Below, piece after piece: positions 13,901 through 28,900 of a stretch of DNA of 64,000 bases. Location of the stretch: assembly GCA_949775045.1 (NCBI GenBank), contig OX459105.1, forward strand, positions 10,865,398 to 10,929,397. The letters run 5' to 3'. Below the pieces are notes generated by a model. It saw only the letters and a program-made list of their open reading frames with translations. It did no database searches and had not been told where the DNA came from. This stretch comes from Metridium senile. Taxonomy: Eukaryota; Cnidaria; Anthozoa; Actiniaria; Metridiidae. The first letter of the stretch is position 1. Every line of letters starts with the position of its first letter. Position numbers and translations under genes: made by a program.

Positions 13901-16900
13901 TCTTTCTCCTGCTCAGGCAGTGATTCTTGAGGCTCAACATTTTGGACGGTTTGAATGAATTCAGTCTGTATCTTTCTTCTTCGAATTGGCTCTTTCTTGA
14001 TGGGCTCAGGTTCTTCTGGTTCTTGTTGTTCAAATAAGGTTCGGTCTAGCTTTTTCACTTCGTTGACCTCTGACTTGGTGATCTCTTTTGGAGCAAATTC
14101 TGGCATTTGCAGTTTCTTGACTCTTGGAGCCTCTCTCTTTTCTACTGGTCCATCGGGCTCTTCTGTGTTTTCAAACCTGCTGGTATTCAATTTTTGCACC
14201 TCGACGACCTCTTGCCTGACGATTTCTTTACTGGAAAATTCTGGGATGACAAGTTTCTTTGGCCTTTCTTTCTCCTGCTCAGGCAGTGATTCTTGAGGCT
14301 CAACATTTTGGACGGTTTGAATGAATTCAGTCTGTATCTTTCTTCTGCGAATTGGCTCTTTCTTGATGGGCTCAGGTTCTTCTGGTTCTTGTTGTTCAAA
14401 TAAGGTTCGGTCTAGCTTTTTCACTTCGTTGACCTCTGACTTGGTGATCTCTTTTGGAGCAAATTCTGGCATTTGCAGTTTCTTGACTCTTGGAGCCTCT
14501 CTCTTTTCTATAGGTTCTTCGGGCTCTTCTGTGTTTTCAAACCTGCTGGTATTCAATTTTTGCACCTCGACGACCTCTTGCCTGACAATTTCTTTACTGG
14601 AAAATTCTGGGATGACAAGTTTCTTTGGCCTTTCTTTCTCCTGCTCAGGCAGGGATTCTTGAGGCTCAACATTTTGGACGGTTTGAATGAATTCAGTCTG
14701 TATCTTTCTTCTTCGAATTGGCTCTTTCTTGATGGGCTCAGGTTCTTCTGGTTCTTGTTGTTGAAATAAGGTTCGGTCTAGCTTTCTCACTTCGTTGACC
14801 TCTGACTTGGTGATCTCTTTTGGAGCAAATTCTGGCATTTGCAGTTTCTTGACTCTTGGAGCCTCTCTCTTTTCTATAGGTTCTTCGGGCTCTTCTGTGT
14901 TTTCAAACCTGCTGGTATTCAATTTTTGCACCTCGACGACCTCTTGCCTGACGATTTCTTTACTGGAAAATTCTGGGATGACAAGTTTCTTCGGCCTTTC
15001 TTTCTCCTGCTCAGGCAGTGATTCTTGAGGCTCAACATTTTGGACGGTTTGAATGAATTCAGTCTGTATCTTTCTTCTGCGAATTGGCTCTTTCTTGATG
15101 GGCTCAGGTTCTTCTGGTTCTTGTTGTTCAAATAAGGTTCGGTCTAGCTTTTTCACTTCGTTGACCTCTGACTTGGTGATCTCTTTTGGAGCAAATTCTG
15201 GCATTTGCAGTTTCTTGACTCTTGGAGCCTCTCTCTTTTCTACTGGTCCATCGGGCTCTTCTGTGTTTTCAAACCTGCTGGTATTCAATTTTTGCACCTC
15301 GACGACCTCTTGCCTGACGATTTCTTTACTGGAAAATTCTGGGATGACAAGTTTCTTTGGCCTTTCTTTCTCCTGCTCAGGCAGTGATTCTTGAGGCTCA
15401 ACATTTTGGACGGTTTGAATGAATTCAGTCTGTATCTTTCTTCTGCGAATTGGCTCTTTCTTGATGGGCTCAGGTTCTTCTGGTTCTTGTTGTTCAAATA
15501 AGGTTCGGTCTAGCTTTTTCACTTCGTTGACCTCTGACTTGGTGATCTCTTTTGGAGCAAATTCTGGCATTTGCAGTTTCTTGACTCTTGGAGCCTCTCT
15601 CTTTTCTATAGGTTCTTCGGGCTCTTCTGTGTTTTCAAACCTGCTGGTATTCAATTTTTGCACCTCGACGACCTCTTGCCTGACAATTTCTTTACTGGAA
15701 AATTCTGGGATGACAAGTTTCTTTGGCCTTTCTTTCTCCTGCTCAGGCAGGGATTCTTGAGGCTCAACATTTTGGACGGTTTGAATGAATTCAGTCTGTA
15801 TCTTTCTTCTTCGAATTGGCTCTTTCTTGATGGGCTCAGGTTCTTCTGGTTCTTGTTGTTGAAATAAGGTTCGGTCTAGCTTTCTCACTTCGTTGACCTC
15901 TGACTTGGTGATCTCTTTTGGAGCAAATTCTGGCATTTGCAGTTTCTTGACTCTTGGAGCCTCTCTCTTTTCTATAGGTTCTTCGGGCTCTTCTGTGTTT
16001 TCAAACCTGCTGGTATTCAATTTTTGCACCTCGACGACCTCTTGCCTGACGATTTCTTTACTGGAAAATTCTGGGATGACAAGTTTCTTCGGCCTTTCTT
16101 TCTCCTGCTCAGGCAGTGATTCTTGAGGCTCAACATTTTGGACGGTTTGAATGAATTCAGTCTGTATCTTTCTTCTGCGAATTGGCTCTTTCTTGATGGG
16201 CTCAGGTTCTTCTGGTTCTTGTTGTTCAAATAAGGTTCGGTCTAGCTTTTTCACTTCGTTGACCTCTGACTTGGTGATCTCTTTTGGAGCAAATTCTGGC
16301 ATTTGCAGTTTCTTGACTCTTGGAGCCTCTCTCTTTTCTATAGGTTCTTCGGGCTCTTCTGTGTTTTCAAACCTGCTGGTATTCAATTTTTGCACCTCGA
16401 CGACCTCTTGCCTGACGATTTCTTTACTGGAAAATTCTGGGATGACAAGTTTCTTTGGCCTTTCTTTCTCCTGCTCAGGCAGTGATTCTTGAGGCTCAAC
16501 ATTTTGGACGGTTTGAATGAATTCAGTCTGTATCTTTCTTCTGCGAATTGGCTCTTTCTTGATGGGCTCAGGTTCTTCTGGTTCTTGTTGTTGAAATAAG
16601 GTTCGGTCTAGCTTTCTCACTTCGTTGACCTCTGACTTGGTGATCTCTTTTGGAGCAAATTCTGGCATTTGCAGTTTCTTGACTCTTGGAGCCTCTCTCT
16701 TTTCTACTGGTCCATCGGGCTCTTCTGTGTTTTCAAACCTGCTGGTATTCAATTTTTGCACCTCGACGACCTCTTGCCTGACGATTTCTTTACTGGAAAA
16801 TTCTGGGATGACAAGTTTCTTTGGCCTTTCTTTCTCCTGCTCAGGCAGTGATTCTTGAGGCTCAACATTTTGGACGGTTTGAATGAATTCAGTCTGTATC

Positions 16901-19900
16901 TTTCTTCTGCGAATTGGCTCTTTCTTGATGGGCTCAGGTTCTTCTGGTTCTTGTTGTTGAAATAAGGTTCGGTCTAGCTTTTTCACTTCGTTGACCTCTG
17001 ACTTGGTGATCTCTTTTGGAGCAAATTCTGGCATTTGCAGTTTCTTGACTCTTGGAGCCTCTCTCTTTTCTACTGGTCCATCGGGCTCTTCTGTGTTTTC
17101 AAACCTGCTGGTATTCAATTTTTGCACCTCGACGACCTCTTGCCTGACGATTTCTTTACTGGAAAATTCTGGGATGACAAGTTTCTTTGGCCTTTCTTTC
17201 TCCTGCTCAGGCAGTGATTCTTGAGGCTCAACATTTTGGACGGTTTGAATGAATTCAGTCTGTATCTTTCTTCTGCGAATTGGCTCTTTCTTGATGGGCT
17301 CAGGTTCTTCTGGTTCTTGTTGTTCAAATAAGGTTCGGTCTAGCTTTTTCACTTCGTTGACCTCTGACTTGGTGATCTCTTTTGGAGCAAATTCTGGCAT
17401 TTGCAGTTTCTTGACTTTTGGAGCCTCTCTCTTTTCTATAGGTTCTTCGGGCTCTTCTGTGTTTTCAAACCTGCTGGTATTCAATTTTTGCACCTCGACG
17501 ACCTCTTGCCTGACGATTTCTTTACTGGAAAATTCTGGGATGACAAGTTTCTTTGGCCTTTCTTTCTCCTGCTCAGGCAGTGATTCTTGAGGCTCAACAT
17601 TTTGGACGGTTTGAATGAATTCAGTCTGTATCTTTCTTCTGCGAATTGGCTCTTTCTTGATGGGCTCAGGTTCTTCTGGTTCTTGTTGTTGAAATAAGGT
17701 TCGGTCTAGCTTTCTCACTTCGTTGACCTCTGACTTGGTGATCTCTTTTGGAGCAAATTCTGGCATTTGCAGTTTCTTGACTCTTGGAGCCTCTCTCTTT
17801 TCTACTGGTCCATCGGGCTCTTCTGTGTTTTCAAACCTGCTGGTATTCAATTTTTGCACCTCGACGACCTCTTGCCTGACGATTTCTTTACTGGAAAATT
17901 CTGGGATGACAAGTTTCTTTGGCCTTTCTTTCTCCTGCTCAGGCAGTGATTCTTGAGGCTCAACATTTTGGACGGTTTGAATGAATTCAGTCTGTATCTT
18001 TCTTCTGCGAATTGGCTCTTTCTTGATGGGCTCAGGTTCTTCTGGTTCTTGTTGTTGAAATAAGGTTCGGTCTAGCTTTCTCACTTCGTTGACCTCTGAC
18101 TTGGTGATCTCTTTTGTAGCAAAGTCTGGCATTTGCAGTTTCTTGACTCTTGGAGCCTCTCTCTTTTCTATAGGTTGTTCGGGCTCTTCTGTGTTTTCAA
18201 ACCTGCTGGTATTCAATTTTTGCACTTCGACGACATCTTGCCTGACGATGTCTTTAGTGGAAAATTCTGGGATGACAAGTTTCTTTGGCCTTTCTTTCTC
18301 CTGCTCAGGCAGGGATTCTTTAGGCTCAACATTTTGGACGGTTTGAATGAATTCAGTCTGTATCTTTCTTCTGCGAATTGGCTCTTTCTTGACGGGCTCA
18401 GGTTCTTCTGGTTCTTGTTGTTCAAATAAGGTTCGGTCTAGCTTTTTCACTTCGTTGACCTCTGACTTGGTGATCTCTTTTGGAGCAAATTCTGGCATTT
18501 GCAGTTTCTTGACTCTTGGAGCCTCTCTCTTTTCTATAGGTTCTTCGGGCTCTTCTGTGTTTTCAAACCTGCTGGTATTCAATTTTTGCACCTCGACGAC
18601 CTCTTGCCTGACGATTTCTTTACTGGAAAATTCTGGGATGACAAGTTTCTTTGGCCTTTCTTTCTCCTGCTCAGGCAGTGATTCTTGAGGCTCAACATTT
18701 TGGACGGTTTGAATGAATTCAGTCTGTATCTTTCTTCTGCGAATTGGCTCTTTCTTGATGGGCTCAGGTTCTTCTGGTTCTTGTTGTTGAAATAAGGTTC
18801 GGTCTAGCTTTCTCACTTCGTTGACCTCTGACTTGGTGATCTCTTTTGGAGCAAATTCTGGCATTTGCAGTTTCTTGACTCTTGGAGCCTCTCTCTTTTC
18901 TATAGGTTCTTCGGGCTCTTCTGTGTTTTCAAACCTGCTGGTATTCAATTTTTGCACCTCGACGACCTCTTGCCTGACGATTTCTTTACTGGAAAATTCT
19001 GGGATGACAAGTTTCTTTGGCCTTTCTTTCTCCTGCTCAGGCAGTGATTCTTGAGGCTCAACATTTTGGACGGTTTGAATGAATTCAGTCTGTATCTTTC
19101 TTCTGCGAATTGGCTCTTTCTTGATGGGCTCAGGTTCTTCTGGTTCTTGTTGTTGAAATAAGGTTCGGTCTAGCTTTCTCACTTCGTTGACCTCTGACTT
19201 GGTGATCTCTTTTGGAGCAAATTCTGGCATTTGCAGTTTCTTGACTCTTGGAGCCTCTCTCTTTTCTATAGGTTGTTCGGGCTCTTCTGTGTTTTCAAAC
19301 CTGCTGGTATTCAATTTTTGCACCTCGACGACCTCTTGCCTGACGATTTCTTTACTGGAAAATTCTGGGATGACAAGTTTCTTCGGCCTTTCTTTCTCCT
19401 GCTCAGGCAGTGATTCTTGAGGCTCAACATTTTGGACGGTTTGAATGAATTCAGTCTGTATCTTTCTTCTGCGAATTGGCTCTTTCTTGATGGGCTCAGG
19501 TTCTTCTGGTTCTTGTTGTTGAAATAAGGTTCGGTCTAGCTTTTTCACTTCGTTGACCTCTGACTTGGTGATCTCTTTTGGAGCAAATTCTGGCATTTGC
19601 AGTTTCTTGACTCTTGGAGCCTCTCTCTTTTCTACTGGTCCATCGGGCTCTTCTGTGTTTTCAAACCTGCTGGTATTCAATTTTTGCACCTCGACGACCT
19701 CTTGCCTGACGATTTCTTTACTGGAAAATTCTGGGATGACAAGTTTCTTTGGCCTTTCTTTCTCCTGCTCAGGCAGTGATTCTTGAGGCTCAACATTTTG
19801 GACGGTTTGAATGAATTCAGTCTGTATCTTTCTTCTGCGAATTGGCTCTTTCTTGATGGGCTCAGGTTCTTCTGGTTCTTGTTGTTCAAATAAGGTTCGG

Positions 19901-22900
19901 TCTAGCTTTTTCACTTCGTTGACCTCTGACTTGGTGATCTCTTTTGGAGCAAATTCTGGCATTTGCAGTTTCTTGACTCTTGGAGCCTCTCTCTTTTCTA
20001 CTGGTCCATCGGGCTCTTCTGTGTTTTCAAACCTGCTGGTATTCAATTTTTGCACCTCGACGACCTCTTGCCTGACGATTTCTTTACTGGAAAATTCTGG
20101 GATGACAAGTTTCTTTGGCCTTTCTTTCTCCTGCTCAGGCAGTGATTCTTGAGGCTCAACATTTTGGACGGTTTGAATGAATTCAGTCTGTATCTTTCTT
20201 CTGCGAATTGGCTCTTTCTTGATGGGCTCAGGTTCTTCTGGTTCTTGTTGTTGAAATAAGGTTCGGTCTAGCTTTCTCACTTCGTTGACCTCTGACTTGG
20301 TGATCTCTTTTGGAGCAAATTCTGGCATTTGCAGTTTCTTGACTCTTGGAGCCTCTCTCTTTTCTATAGGTTGTTCGGGCTCTTCTGTGTTTTCAAACCT
20401 GCTGGTATTCAATTTTTGCACCTCGACGACCTCTTGCCTGACGATTTCTTTACTGGAAAATTCTGGGATGACAAGTTTCTTCGGCCTTTCTTTCTCCTGC
20501 TCAGGCAGTGATTCTTGAGGCTCAACATTTTGGACGGTTTGAATGAATTCAGTCTGTATCTTTCTTCTGCGAATTGGCTCTTTCTTGATGGGCTCAGGTT
20601 CTTCTGGTTCTTGTTGTTGAAATAAGGTTCGGTCTAGCTTTTTCACTTCGTTGACCTCTGACTTGGTGATCTCTTTTGGAGCAAATTCTGGCATTTGCAG
20701 TTTCTTGACTCTTGGAGCCTCTCTCTTTTCTACTGGTCCATCGGGCTCTTCTGTGTTTTCAAACCTGCTGGTATTCAATTTTTGCACCTCGACGACCTCT
20801 TGCCTGACGATTTCTTTACTGGAAAATTCTGGGATGACAAGTTTCTTTGGCCTTTCTTTCTCCTGCTCAGGCAGTGATTCTTGAGGCTCAACATTTTGGA
20901 CGGTTTGAATGAATTCAGTCTGTATCTTTCTTCTGCGAATTGGCTCTTTCTTGATGGGCTCAGGTTCTTCTGGTTCTTGTTGTTGAAATAAGGTTCGGTC
21001 TAGCTTTCTCACTTCGTTGACCTCTGACTTGGTGATCTCTTTTGGAGCAAATTCTGGCATTTGCAGTTTCTTGACTCTTGGAGCCTCTCTCTTTTCTATA
21101 GGTTGTTCGGGCTCTTCTGTGTTTTCAAACCTGCTGGTATTCAATTTTTGCACCTCGACGACCTCTTGCCTGACGATTTCTTTACTGGAAAATTCTGGGA
21201 TGACAAGTTTCTTCGGCCTTTCTTTCTCCTGCTCAGGCAGTGATTCTTGAGGCTCAACATTTTGGACGGTTTGAATGAATTCAGTCTGTATCTTTCTTCT
21301 GCGAATTGGCTCTTTCTTGATGGGCTCAGGTTCTTCTGGTTCTTGTTGTTGAAATAAGGTTCGGTCTAGCTTTTTCACTTCGTTGACCTCTGACTTGGTG
21401 ATCTCTTTTGGAGCAAATTCTGGCATTTGCAGTTTCTTGACTCTTGGAGCCTCTCTCTTTTCTACTGGTCCATCGGGCTCTTCTGTGTTTTCAAACCTGC
21501 TGGTATTCAATTTTTGCACCTCGACGACCTCTTGCCTGACGATTTCTTTACTGGAAAATTCTGGGATGACAAGTTTCTTTGGCCTTTCTTTCTCCTGCTC
21601 AGGCAGTGATTCTTGAGGCTCAACATTTTGGACGGTTCTAATGAATTCAGTCTGTATCTTTCTTCTGCGAATTGGCTCTTTCTTGATGGGCTCAGGTTCT
21701 TCTGGTTCTTGTTGTTGAAATAAGGTTCGGTCTAGCTTTTTCACTTCGTTGACCTCTGACTTGGTGATCTCTTTTGGAGCAAATTCTGGCATTTGCAGTT
21801 TCTTGACTCTTGGAGCCTCTCTCTTTTCTATAGGTTCTTCGGGCTCTTCTGTGTTTTCAAACCTGCTGGTATTCAATTTTTGCACCTCGACGACCTCTTG
21901 CCTGACGATTTCTTTACTGGAAAATTCTGGGATGACAAGTTTCTTTGGCCTTTCTTTCTCCTGCTCAGGCAGTGATTCTTGAGGCTCAACATTTTGGACG
22001 GTTTGAATGAATTCAGTCTGTATCTTTCTTCTGCGAATTGGCTCTTTCTTGATGGGCTCAGGTTCTTCTGGTTCTTGTTGTTGAAATAAGGTTCGGTCTA
22101 GCTTTCTCACTTCGTTGACCTCTGACTTGGTGATCTCTTTTGGAGCAAATTCTGGCATTTGCAGTTTCTTGACTCTTGGAGCCTCTCTCTTTTCTACTGG
22201 TCCATCGGGCTCTTCTGTGTTTTCAAACCTGCTGGTATTCAATTTTTGCACCTCGACGACCTCTTGCCTGACGATTTCTTTACTGGAAAATTCTGGGATG
22301 ACAAGTTTCTTTGGCCTTTCTTTCTCCTGCTCAGGCAGTGATTCTTGAGGCTCAACATTTTGGACGGTTTGAATGAATTCAGTCTGTATCTTTCTTCTGC
22401 GAATTGGCTCTTTCTTGATGGGCTCAGGTTCTTCTGGTTCTTGTTGTTCAAATAAGGTTCGGTCTAGCTTTTTCACTTCGTTGACCTCTGACTTGGTGAT
22501 CTCTTTTGGAGCAAATTCTGGCATTTGCAGTTTCTTGACTCTTGGAGCCTCTCTCTTTTCTACTGGTCCATCGGGCTCTTCTGTGTTTTCAAACCTGCTG
22601 GTATTCAATTTTTGCACCTCGACGACCTCTTGCCTGACGATTTCTTTACTGGAAAATTCTGGGATGACAAGTTTCTTTGGCCTTTCTTTCTCCTGCTCAG
22701 GCAGTGATTCTTGAGGCTCAACATTTTGGACGGTTTGAATGAATTCAGTCTGTATCTTTCTTCTGCGAATTGGCTCTTTCTTGATGGGCTCAGGTTCTTC
22801 TGGTTCTTGTTGTTGAAATAAGGTTCGGTCTAGCTTTCTCACTTCGTTGACCTCTGACTTGGTGATCTCTTTTGGAGCAAATTCTGGCATTTGCAGTTTC

Positions 22901-25900
22901 TTGACTCTTGGAGCCTCTCTCTTTTCTATAGGTTGTTCGGGCTCTTCTGTGTTTTCAAACCTGCTGGTATTCAATTTTTGCACCTCGACGACCTCTTGCC
23001 TGACGATTTCTTTACTGGAAAATTCTGGGATGACAAGTTTCTTCGGCCTTTCTTTCTCCTGCTCAGGCAGTGATTCTTGAGGCTCAACATTTTGGACGGT
23101 TTGAATGAATTCAGTCTGTATCTTTCTTCTGCGAATTGGCTCTTTCTTGATGGGCTCAGGTTCTTCTGGTTCTTGTTGTTGAAATAAGGTTCGGTCTAGC
23201 TTTTTCACTTCGTTGACCTCTGACTTGGTGATCTCTTTTGGAGCAAATTCTGGCATTTGCAGTTTCTTGACTCTTGGAGCCTCTCTCTTTTCTACTGGTC
23301 CATCGGGCTCTTCTGTGTTTTCAAACCTGCTGGTATTCAATTTTTGCACCTCGACGACCTCTTGCCTGACGATTTCTTTACTGGAAAATTCTGGGATGAC
23401 AAGTTTCTTTGGCCTTTCTTTCTCCTGCTCAGGCAGTGATTCTTGAGGCTCAACATTTTGGACGGTTTGAATGAATTCAGTCTGTATCTTTCTTCTGCGA
23501 ATTGGCTCTTTCTTGATGGGCTCAGGTTCTTCTGGTTCTTGTTGTTGAAATAAGGTTCGGTCTAGCTTTTTCACTTCGTTGACCTCTGACTTGGTGATCT
23601 CTTTTGGAGCAAATTCTGGCATTTGCAGTTTCTTGACTCTTGGAGCCTCTCTCTTTTCTACTGGTCCATCGGGCTCTTCTGTGTTTTCAAACCTGCTGGT
23701 ATTCAATTTTTGCACCTCGACGACCTCTTGCCTGACGATTTCTTTACTGGAAAATTCTGGGATGACAAGTTTCTTTGGCCTTTCTTTCTCCTGCTCAGGC
23801 AGTGATTCTTGAGGCTCAACATTTTGGACGGTTCTAATGAATTCAGTCTGTATCTTTCTTCTGCGAATTGGCTCTTTCTTGATGGGCTCAGGTTCTTCTG
23901 GTTCTTGTTGTTGAAATAAGGTTCGGTCTAGCTTTTTCACTTCGTTGACCTCTGACTTGGTGATCTCTTTTGGAGCAAATTCTGGCATTTGCAGTTTCTT
24001 GACTCTTGGAGCCTCTCTCTTTTCTATAGGTTCTTCGGGCTCTTCTGTGTTTTCAAACCTGCTGGTATTCAATTTTTGCACCTCGACGACCTCTTGCCTG
24101 ACGATTTCTTTACTGGAAAATTCTGGGATGACAAGTTTCTTTGGCCTTTCTTTCTCCTGCTCAGGCAGTGATTCTTGAGGCTCAACATTTTGGACGGTTT
24201 GAATGAATTCAGTCTGTATCTTTCTTCTGCGAATTGGCTCTTTCTTGATGGGCTCAGGTTCTTCTGGTTCTTGTTGTTCAAATAAGGTTCGGTCTAGCTT
24301 TCTCACTTCGTTGACCTCTGACTTGGTGATCTCTTTTGGAGCAAATTCTGGCATTTGCAGTTTCTTGACTCTTGGAGCCTCTCTCTTTTCTACTGGTCCA
24401 TCGGGCTCTTCTGTGTTTTCAAACCTGCTGGTATTCAATTTTTGCACCTCGACGACCTCTTGCCTGACGATTTCTTTACTGGAAAATTCTGGGATGACAA
24501 GTTTCTTTGGCCTTTCTTTCTCCTGCTCAGGCAGTGATTCTTGAGGCTCAACATTTTGGACGGTTTGAATGAATTCAGTCTGTATCTTTCTTCTGCGAAT
24601 TGGCTCTTTCTTGATGGGCTCAGGTTCTTCTGGTTCTTGTTGTTGAAATAAGGTTCGGTCTAGCTTTCTCACTTCGTTGACCTCTGACTTGGTGATCTCT
24701 TTTGGAGCAAATTCTGGCATTTGCAGTTTCTTGACTCTTGGAGCCTCTCTCTTTTCTATAGGTTCTTCGGGCTCTTCTGTGTTTTCAAACCTGCTGGTAT
24801 TCAATTTTTGCACCTCGACGACCTCTTGCCTGACGATTTCTTTACTGGAAAATTCTGGGATGACAAGTTTCTTTGGCCTTTCTTTCTCCTGCTCAGGCAG
24901 TGATTCTTGAGGCTCAACATTTTGGACGGTTTGAATGAATTCAGTCTGTATCTTTCTTCTGCGAATTGGCTCTTTCTTGATGGGCTCAGGTTCTTCTGGT
25001 TCTTGTTGTTGAAATAAGGTTCGGTCTAGCTTTCTCACTTCGTTGACCTCTGACTTGGTGATCTCTTTTGGAGCAAATTCTGGCATTTGCAGTTTCTTGA
25101 CTCTTGGAGCCTCTCTCTTTTCTATAGGTTCTTCGGGCTCTTCTGTGTTTTCAAACCTGCTGGTATTCAATTTTTGCACCTCGACGACCTCTTGCCTGAC
25201 GATTTCTTTACTGGAAAATTCTGGGATGACAAGTTTCTTCGGCCTTTCTTTCTCCTGCTCAGGCAGTGATTCTTGAGGCTCAACATTTTGGACGGTTTGA
25301 ATGAATTCAGTCTGTATCTTTCTTCTGCGAATTGGCTCTTTCTTGATGGGCTCAGGTTCTTCTGGTTCTTGTTGTTGAAATAAGGTTCGGTCTAGCTTTT
25401 TCACTTCGTTGACCTCTGACTTGGTGATCTCTTTTGGAGCAAATTCTGGCATTTGCAGTTTCTTGACTCTTGGAGCCTCTCTCTTTTCTATAGGTTCTTC
25501 GGGCTCTTCTGTGTTTTCAAACCTGCTGGTATTCAATTTTTGCACCTCGACGACCTCTTGCCTGACGATTTCTTTACTGGAAAATTCTGGGATGACAAGT
25601 TTCTTTGGCCTTTCTTTCTCCTGCTCAGGCAGTGATTCTTGAGGCTCAACATTTTGGACGGTTTGAATGAATTCAGTCTGTATCTTTCTTCTGCGAATTG
25701 GCTCTTTCTTGATGGGCTCAGGTTCTTCTGGTTCTTGTTGTTGAAATAAGGTTCGGTCTAGCTTTCTCACTTCGTTGACCTCTGACTTGGTGATCTCTTT
25801 TGGAGCAAATTCTGGCATTTGCAGTTTCTTGACTCTTGGAGCCTCTCTCTTTTCTACTGGTCCATCGGGCTCTTCTGTGTTTTCAAACCTGCTGGTATTC

Positions 25901-28900
25901 AATTTTTGCACCTCGACGACCTCTTGCCTGACGATTTCTTTACTGGAAAATTCTGGGATGACAAGTTTCTTTGGCCTTTCTTTCTCCTGCTCAGGCAGTG
26001 ATTCTTGAGGCTCAACATTTTGGACGGTTTGAATGAATTCAGTCTGTATCTTTCTTCTGCGAATTGGCTCTTTCTTGATGGGCTCAGGTTCTTCTGGTTC
26101 TTGTTGTTCAAATAAGGTTCGGTCTAGCTTTTTCACTTCGTTGACCTCTGACTTGGTGATCTCTTTTGGAGCAAATTCTGGCATTTGCAGTTTCTTGACT
26201 CTTGGAGCCTCTCTCTTTTCTATAGGTTGTTCGGGCTCTTCTGTGTTTTCAAACCTGCTGGTATTCAATTTTTGCACCTCGACGACCTCTTGCCTGACGA
26301 TTTCTTTACTGGAAAATTCTGGGATGACAAGTTTCTTTGGCCTTTCTTTCTCCTGCTCAGGCAGGGATTCTTGAGGCTCAACATTTTGGACGGTTTGAAT
26401 GAATTCAGTCTGTATCTTTCTTCTGCGAATTGGCTCTTTCTTGATGGGCTCAGGTTCTTCTGGTTCTTGTTGTTGAAATAAGGTTCGGTCTAGCTTTCTC
26501 ACTTCGTTGACCTCTGACTTGGTGATCTCTTTTGTAGCAAAGTCTGGCATTTGCAGTTTCTTGACTCTTGGAGCCTCTCTCTTTTCTATAGGTTGTTCGG
26601 GCTCTTCTGTGTTTTCAAACCTGCTGGTATTCAATTTTTGCACTTCGACGACATCTTGCCTGACGATGTCTTTAGTGGAAAATTCTGGGATGACAAGTTT
26701 CTTTGGCCTTTCTTTCTCCTGCTCAGGCAGGGATTCTTTAGGCTCAACATTTTGGACGGTTTGAATGAATTCAGTCTGTATCTTTCTTCTGCGAATTGGC
26801 TCTTTCTTGACGGGCTCAGGTTCTTCTGGTTCTTGTTGTTGAAATAAGGTTCGGTCTAGCTTTTTCACTTCGTTGACCTCTGACTTGGTGATCTCTTTTG
26901 GAGCAAATTCTGGCATTTGCAGTTTCTTGACTCTTGGAGCCTCTCTCTTTTCTATAGGTTCTTCGGGCTCTTCTGTGTTTTCAAACCTGCTGGTATTCAA
27001 TTTTTGCACCTCGACGACCTCTTGCCTGACGATTTCTTTACTGGAAAATTCTGGGATGACAAGTTTCTTTGGCCTTTTTTTCTCCTGCTCAGGCAGTGAT
27101 TCTTGAGGCTCAACATTTTGGACGGTTTGAATGAATTCAGTCTGTATCTTTCTTCTGCGAATTGGCTCTTTCTTGATGGGCTCAGGTTCTTCTGGTTCTT
27201 GTTGTTGAAATAAGGTTCGGTCTAGCTTTCTCACTTCGTTGACCTCTGACTTGGTGATCTCTTTTGGAGCAAATTCTGGCATTTGCAGTTTCTTGACTCT
27301 TGGAGCCTCTCTCTTTTCTACTGGTCCATCGGGCTCTTCTGTGTTTTCAAACCTGCTGGTATTCAATTTTTGCACCTCGACGACCTCTTGCCTGACGATT
27401 TCTTTACTGGAAAATTCTGGGATGACAAGTTTCTTTGGCCTTTCTTTCTCCTGCTCAGGCAGTGATTCTTGAGGCTCAACATTTTGGACGGTTTGAATGA
27501 ATTCAGTCTGTATCTTTCTTCTGCGAATTGGCTCTTTCTTGATGGGCTCAGGTTCTTCTGGTTCTTGTTGTTGAAATAAGGTTCGGTCTAGCTTTTTCAC
27601 TTCGTTGACCTCTGACTTGGTGATCTCTTTTGGAGCAAATTCTGGCATTTGCAGTTTCTTGACTCTTGGAGCCTCTCTCTTTTCTATAGGTTGTTCGGGC
27701 TCTTCTGTGTTTTCAAACCTGCTGGTATTCAATTTTTGCACCTCGACGACCTCTTGCCTGACGATTTCTTTACTGGAAAATTCTGGGATGACAAGTTTCT
27801 TTGGCCTTTCTTTCTCCTGCTCAGGCAGGGATTCTTGAGGCTCAACATTTTGGACGGTTTGAATGAATTCAGTCTGTATCTTTCTTCTGCGAATTGGCTC
27901 TTTCTTGATGGGCTCAGGTTCTTCTGGTTCTTGTTGTTGAAATAAGGTTCGGTCTAGCTTTCTCACTTCGTTGACCTCTGACTTGGTGATCTCTTTTGTA
28001 ACAAAGTCTGGCATTTGCAGTTTCTTGACTCTTGGAGCCTCTCTCTTTTCTATAGGTTGTTCGGGCTCTTCTGTGTTTTCAAACCTGCTGGTATTCAATT
28101 TTTGCACTTCGACGACATCTTGCCTGACGATGTCTTTAGTGGAAAATTCTGGGATGACAAGTTTCTTTGGCCTTTCTTTCTCCTGCTCAGGCAGGGATTC
28201 TTTAGGCTCAACATTTTGGACGGTTTGAATGAATTCAGTCTGTATCTTTCTTCTGCGAATTGGCTCTTTCTTGACGGGCTCAGGTTCTTCTGGTTCTTGT
28301 TGTTGAAATAAGGTTCGGTCTAGCTTTCTCACTTCGTTGACCTCTGACTTGGTGATCTCTTTTGTAGCAAAGTCTGGCATTTGCAGTTTCTTGACTTTTG
28401 GAGCCTCTCTCTTTTCTACTGGTCCATCGGGCTCTTCTGTGTTTTCAAACCTGCCGGTATTCAATTTTTGCACCTCGACGACCTCTTGCCTGACGATTTC
28501 TTTACTGGAAAATTCTGGAATGACAAGTTTCTTTGGCCTTTCTTTCTCCTGCTCAGGTAGGGATTTTTGAGGCTCAACATTTTGGACGGTTTGAATGAAT
28601 TCAGTCTGTATCTTGCTTATGCGAATTGGCTCTTTCTTGATGGGCTCAGGTTCTTCTGGTTCTTGTTGTTCAAATAAGGTTCGGTCTAGCTTTCTCACTT
28701 CGTTGACCTCTGACTTGGTGATCTCTTTTGTAGCAAAGTCTGGCATTTGCAGTTTCTTGACTCTTGGAGCCTCTCTCTTTTCTACTGGTCCATCGGGCTC
28801 TTCTGTGTTTTCAAACCTGCTGGTATTCAAATTTTGCACCTCGACGACCTCTTGCCTGACGATTTCTTTACTGGAAAATTCTGGGATGACAAGTTTCTTT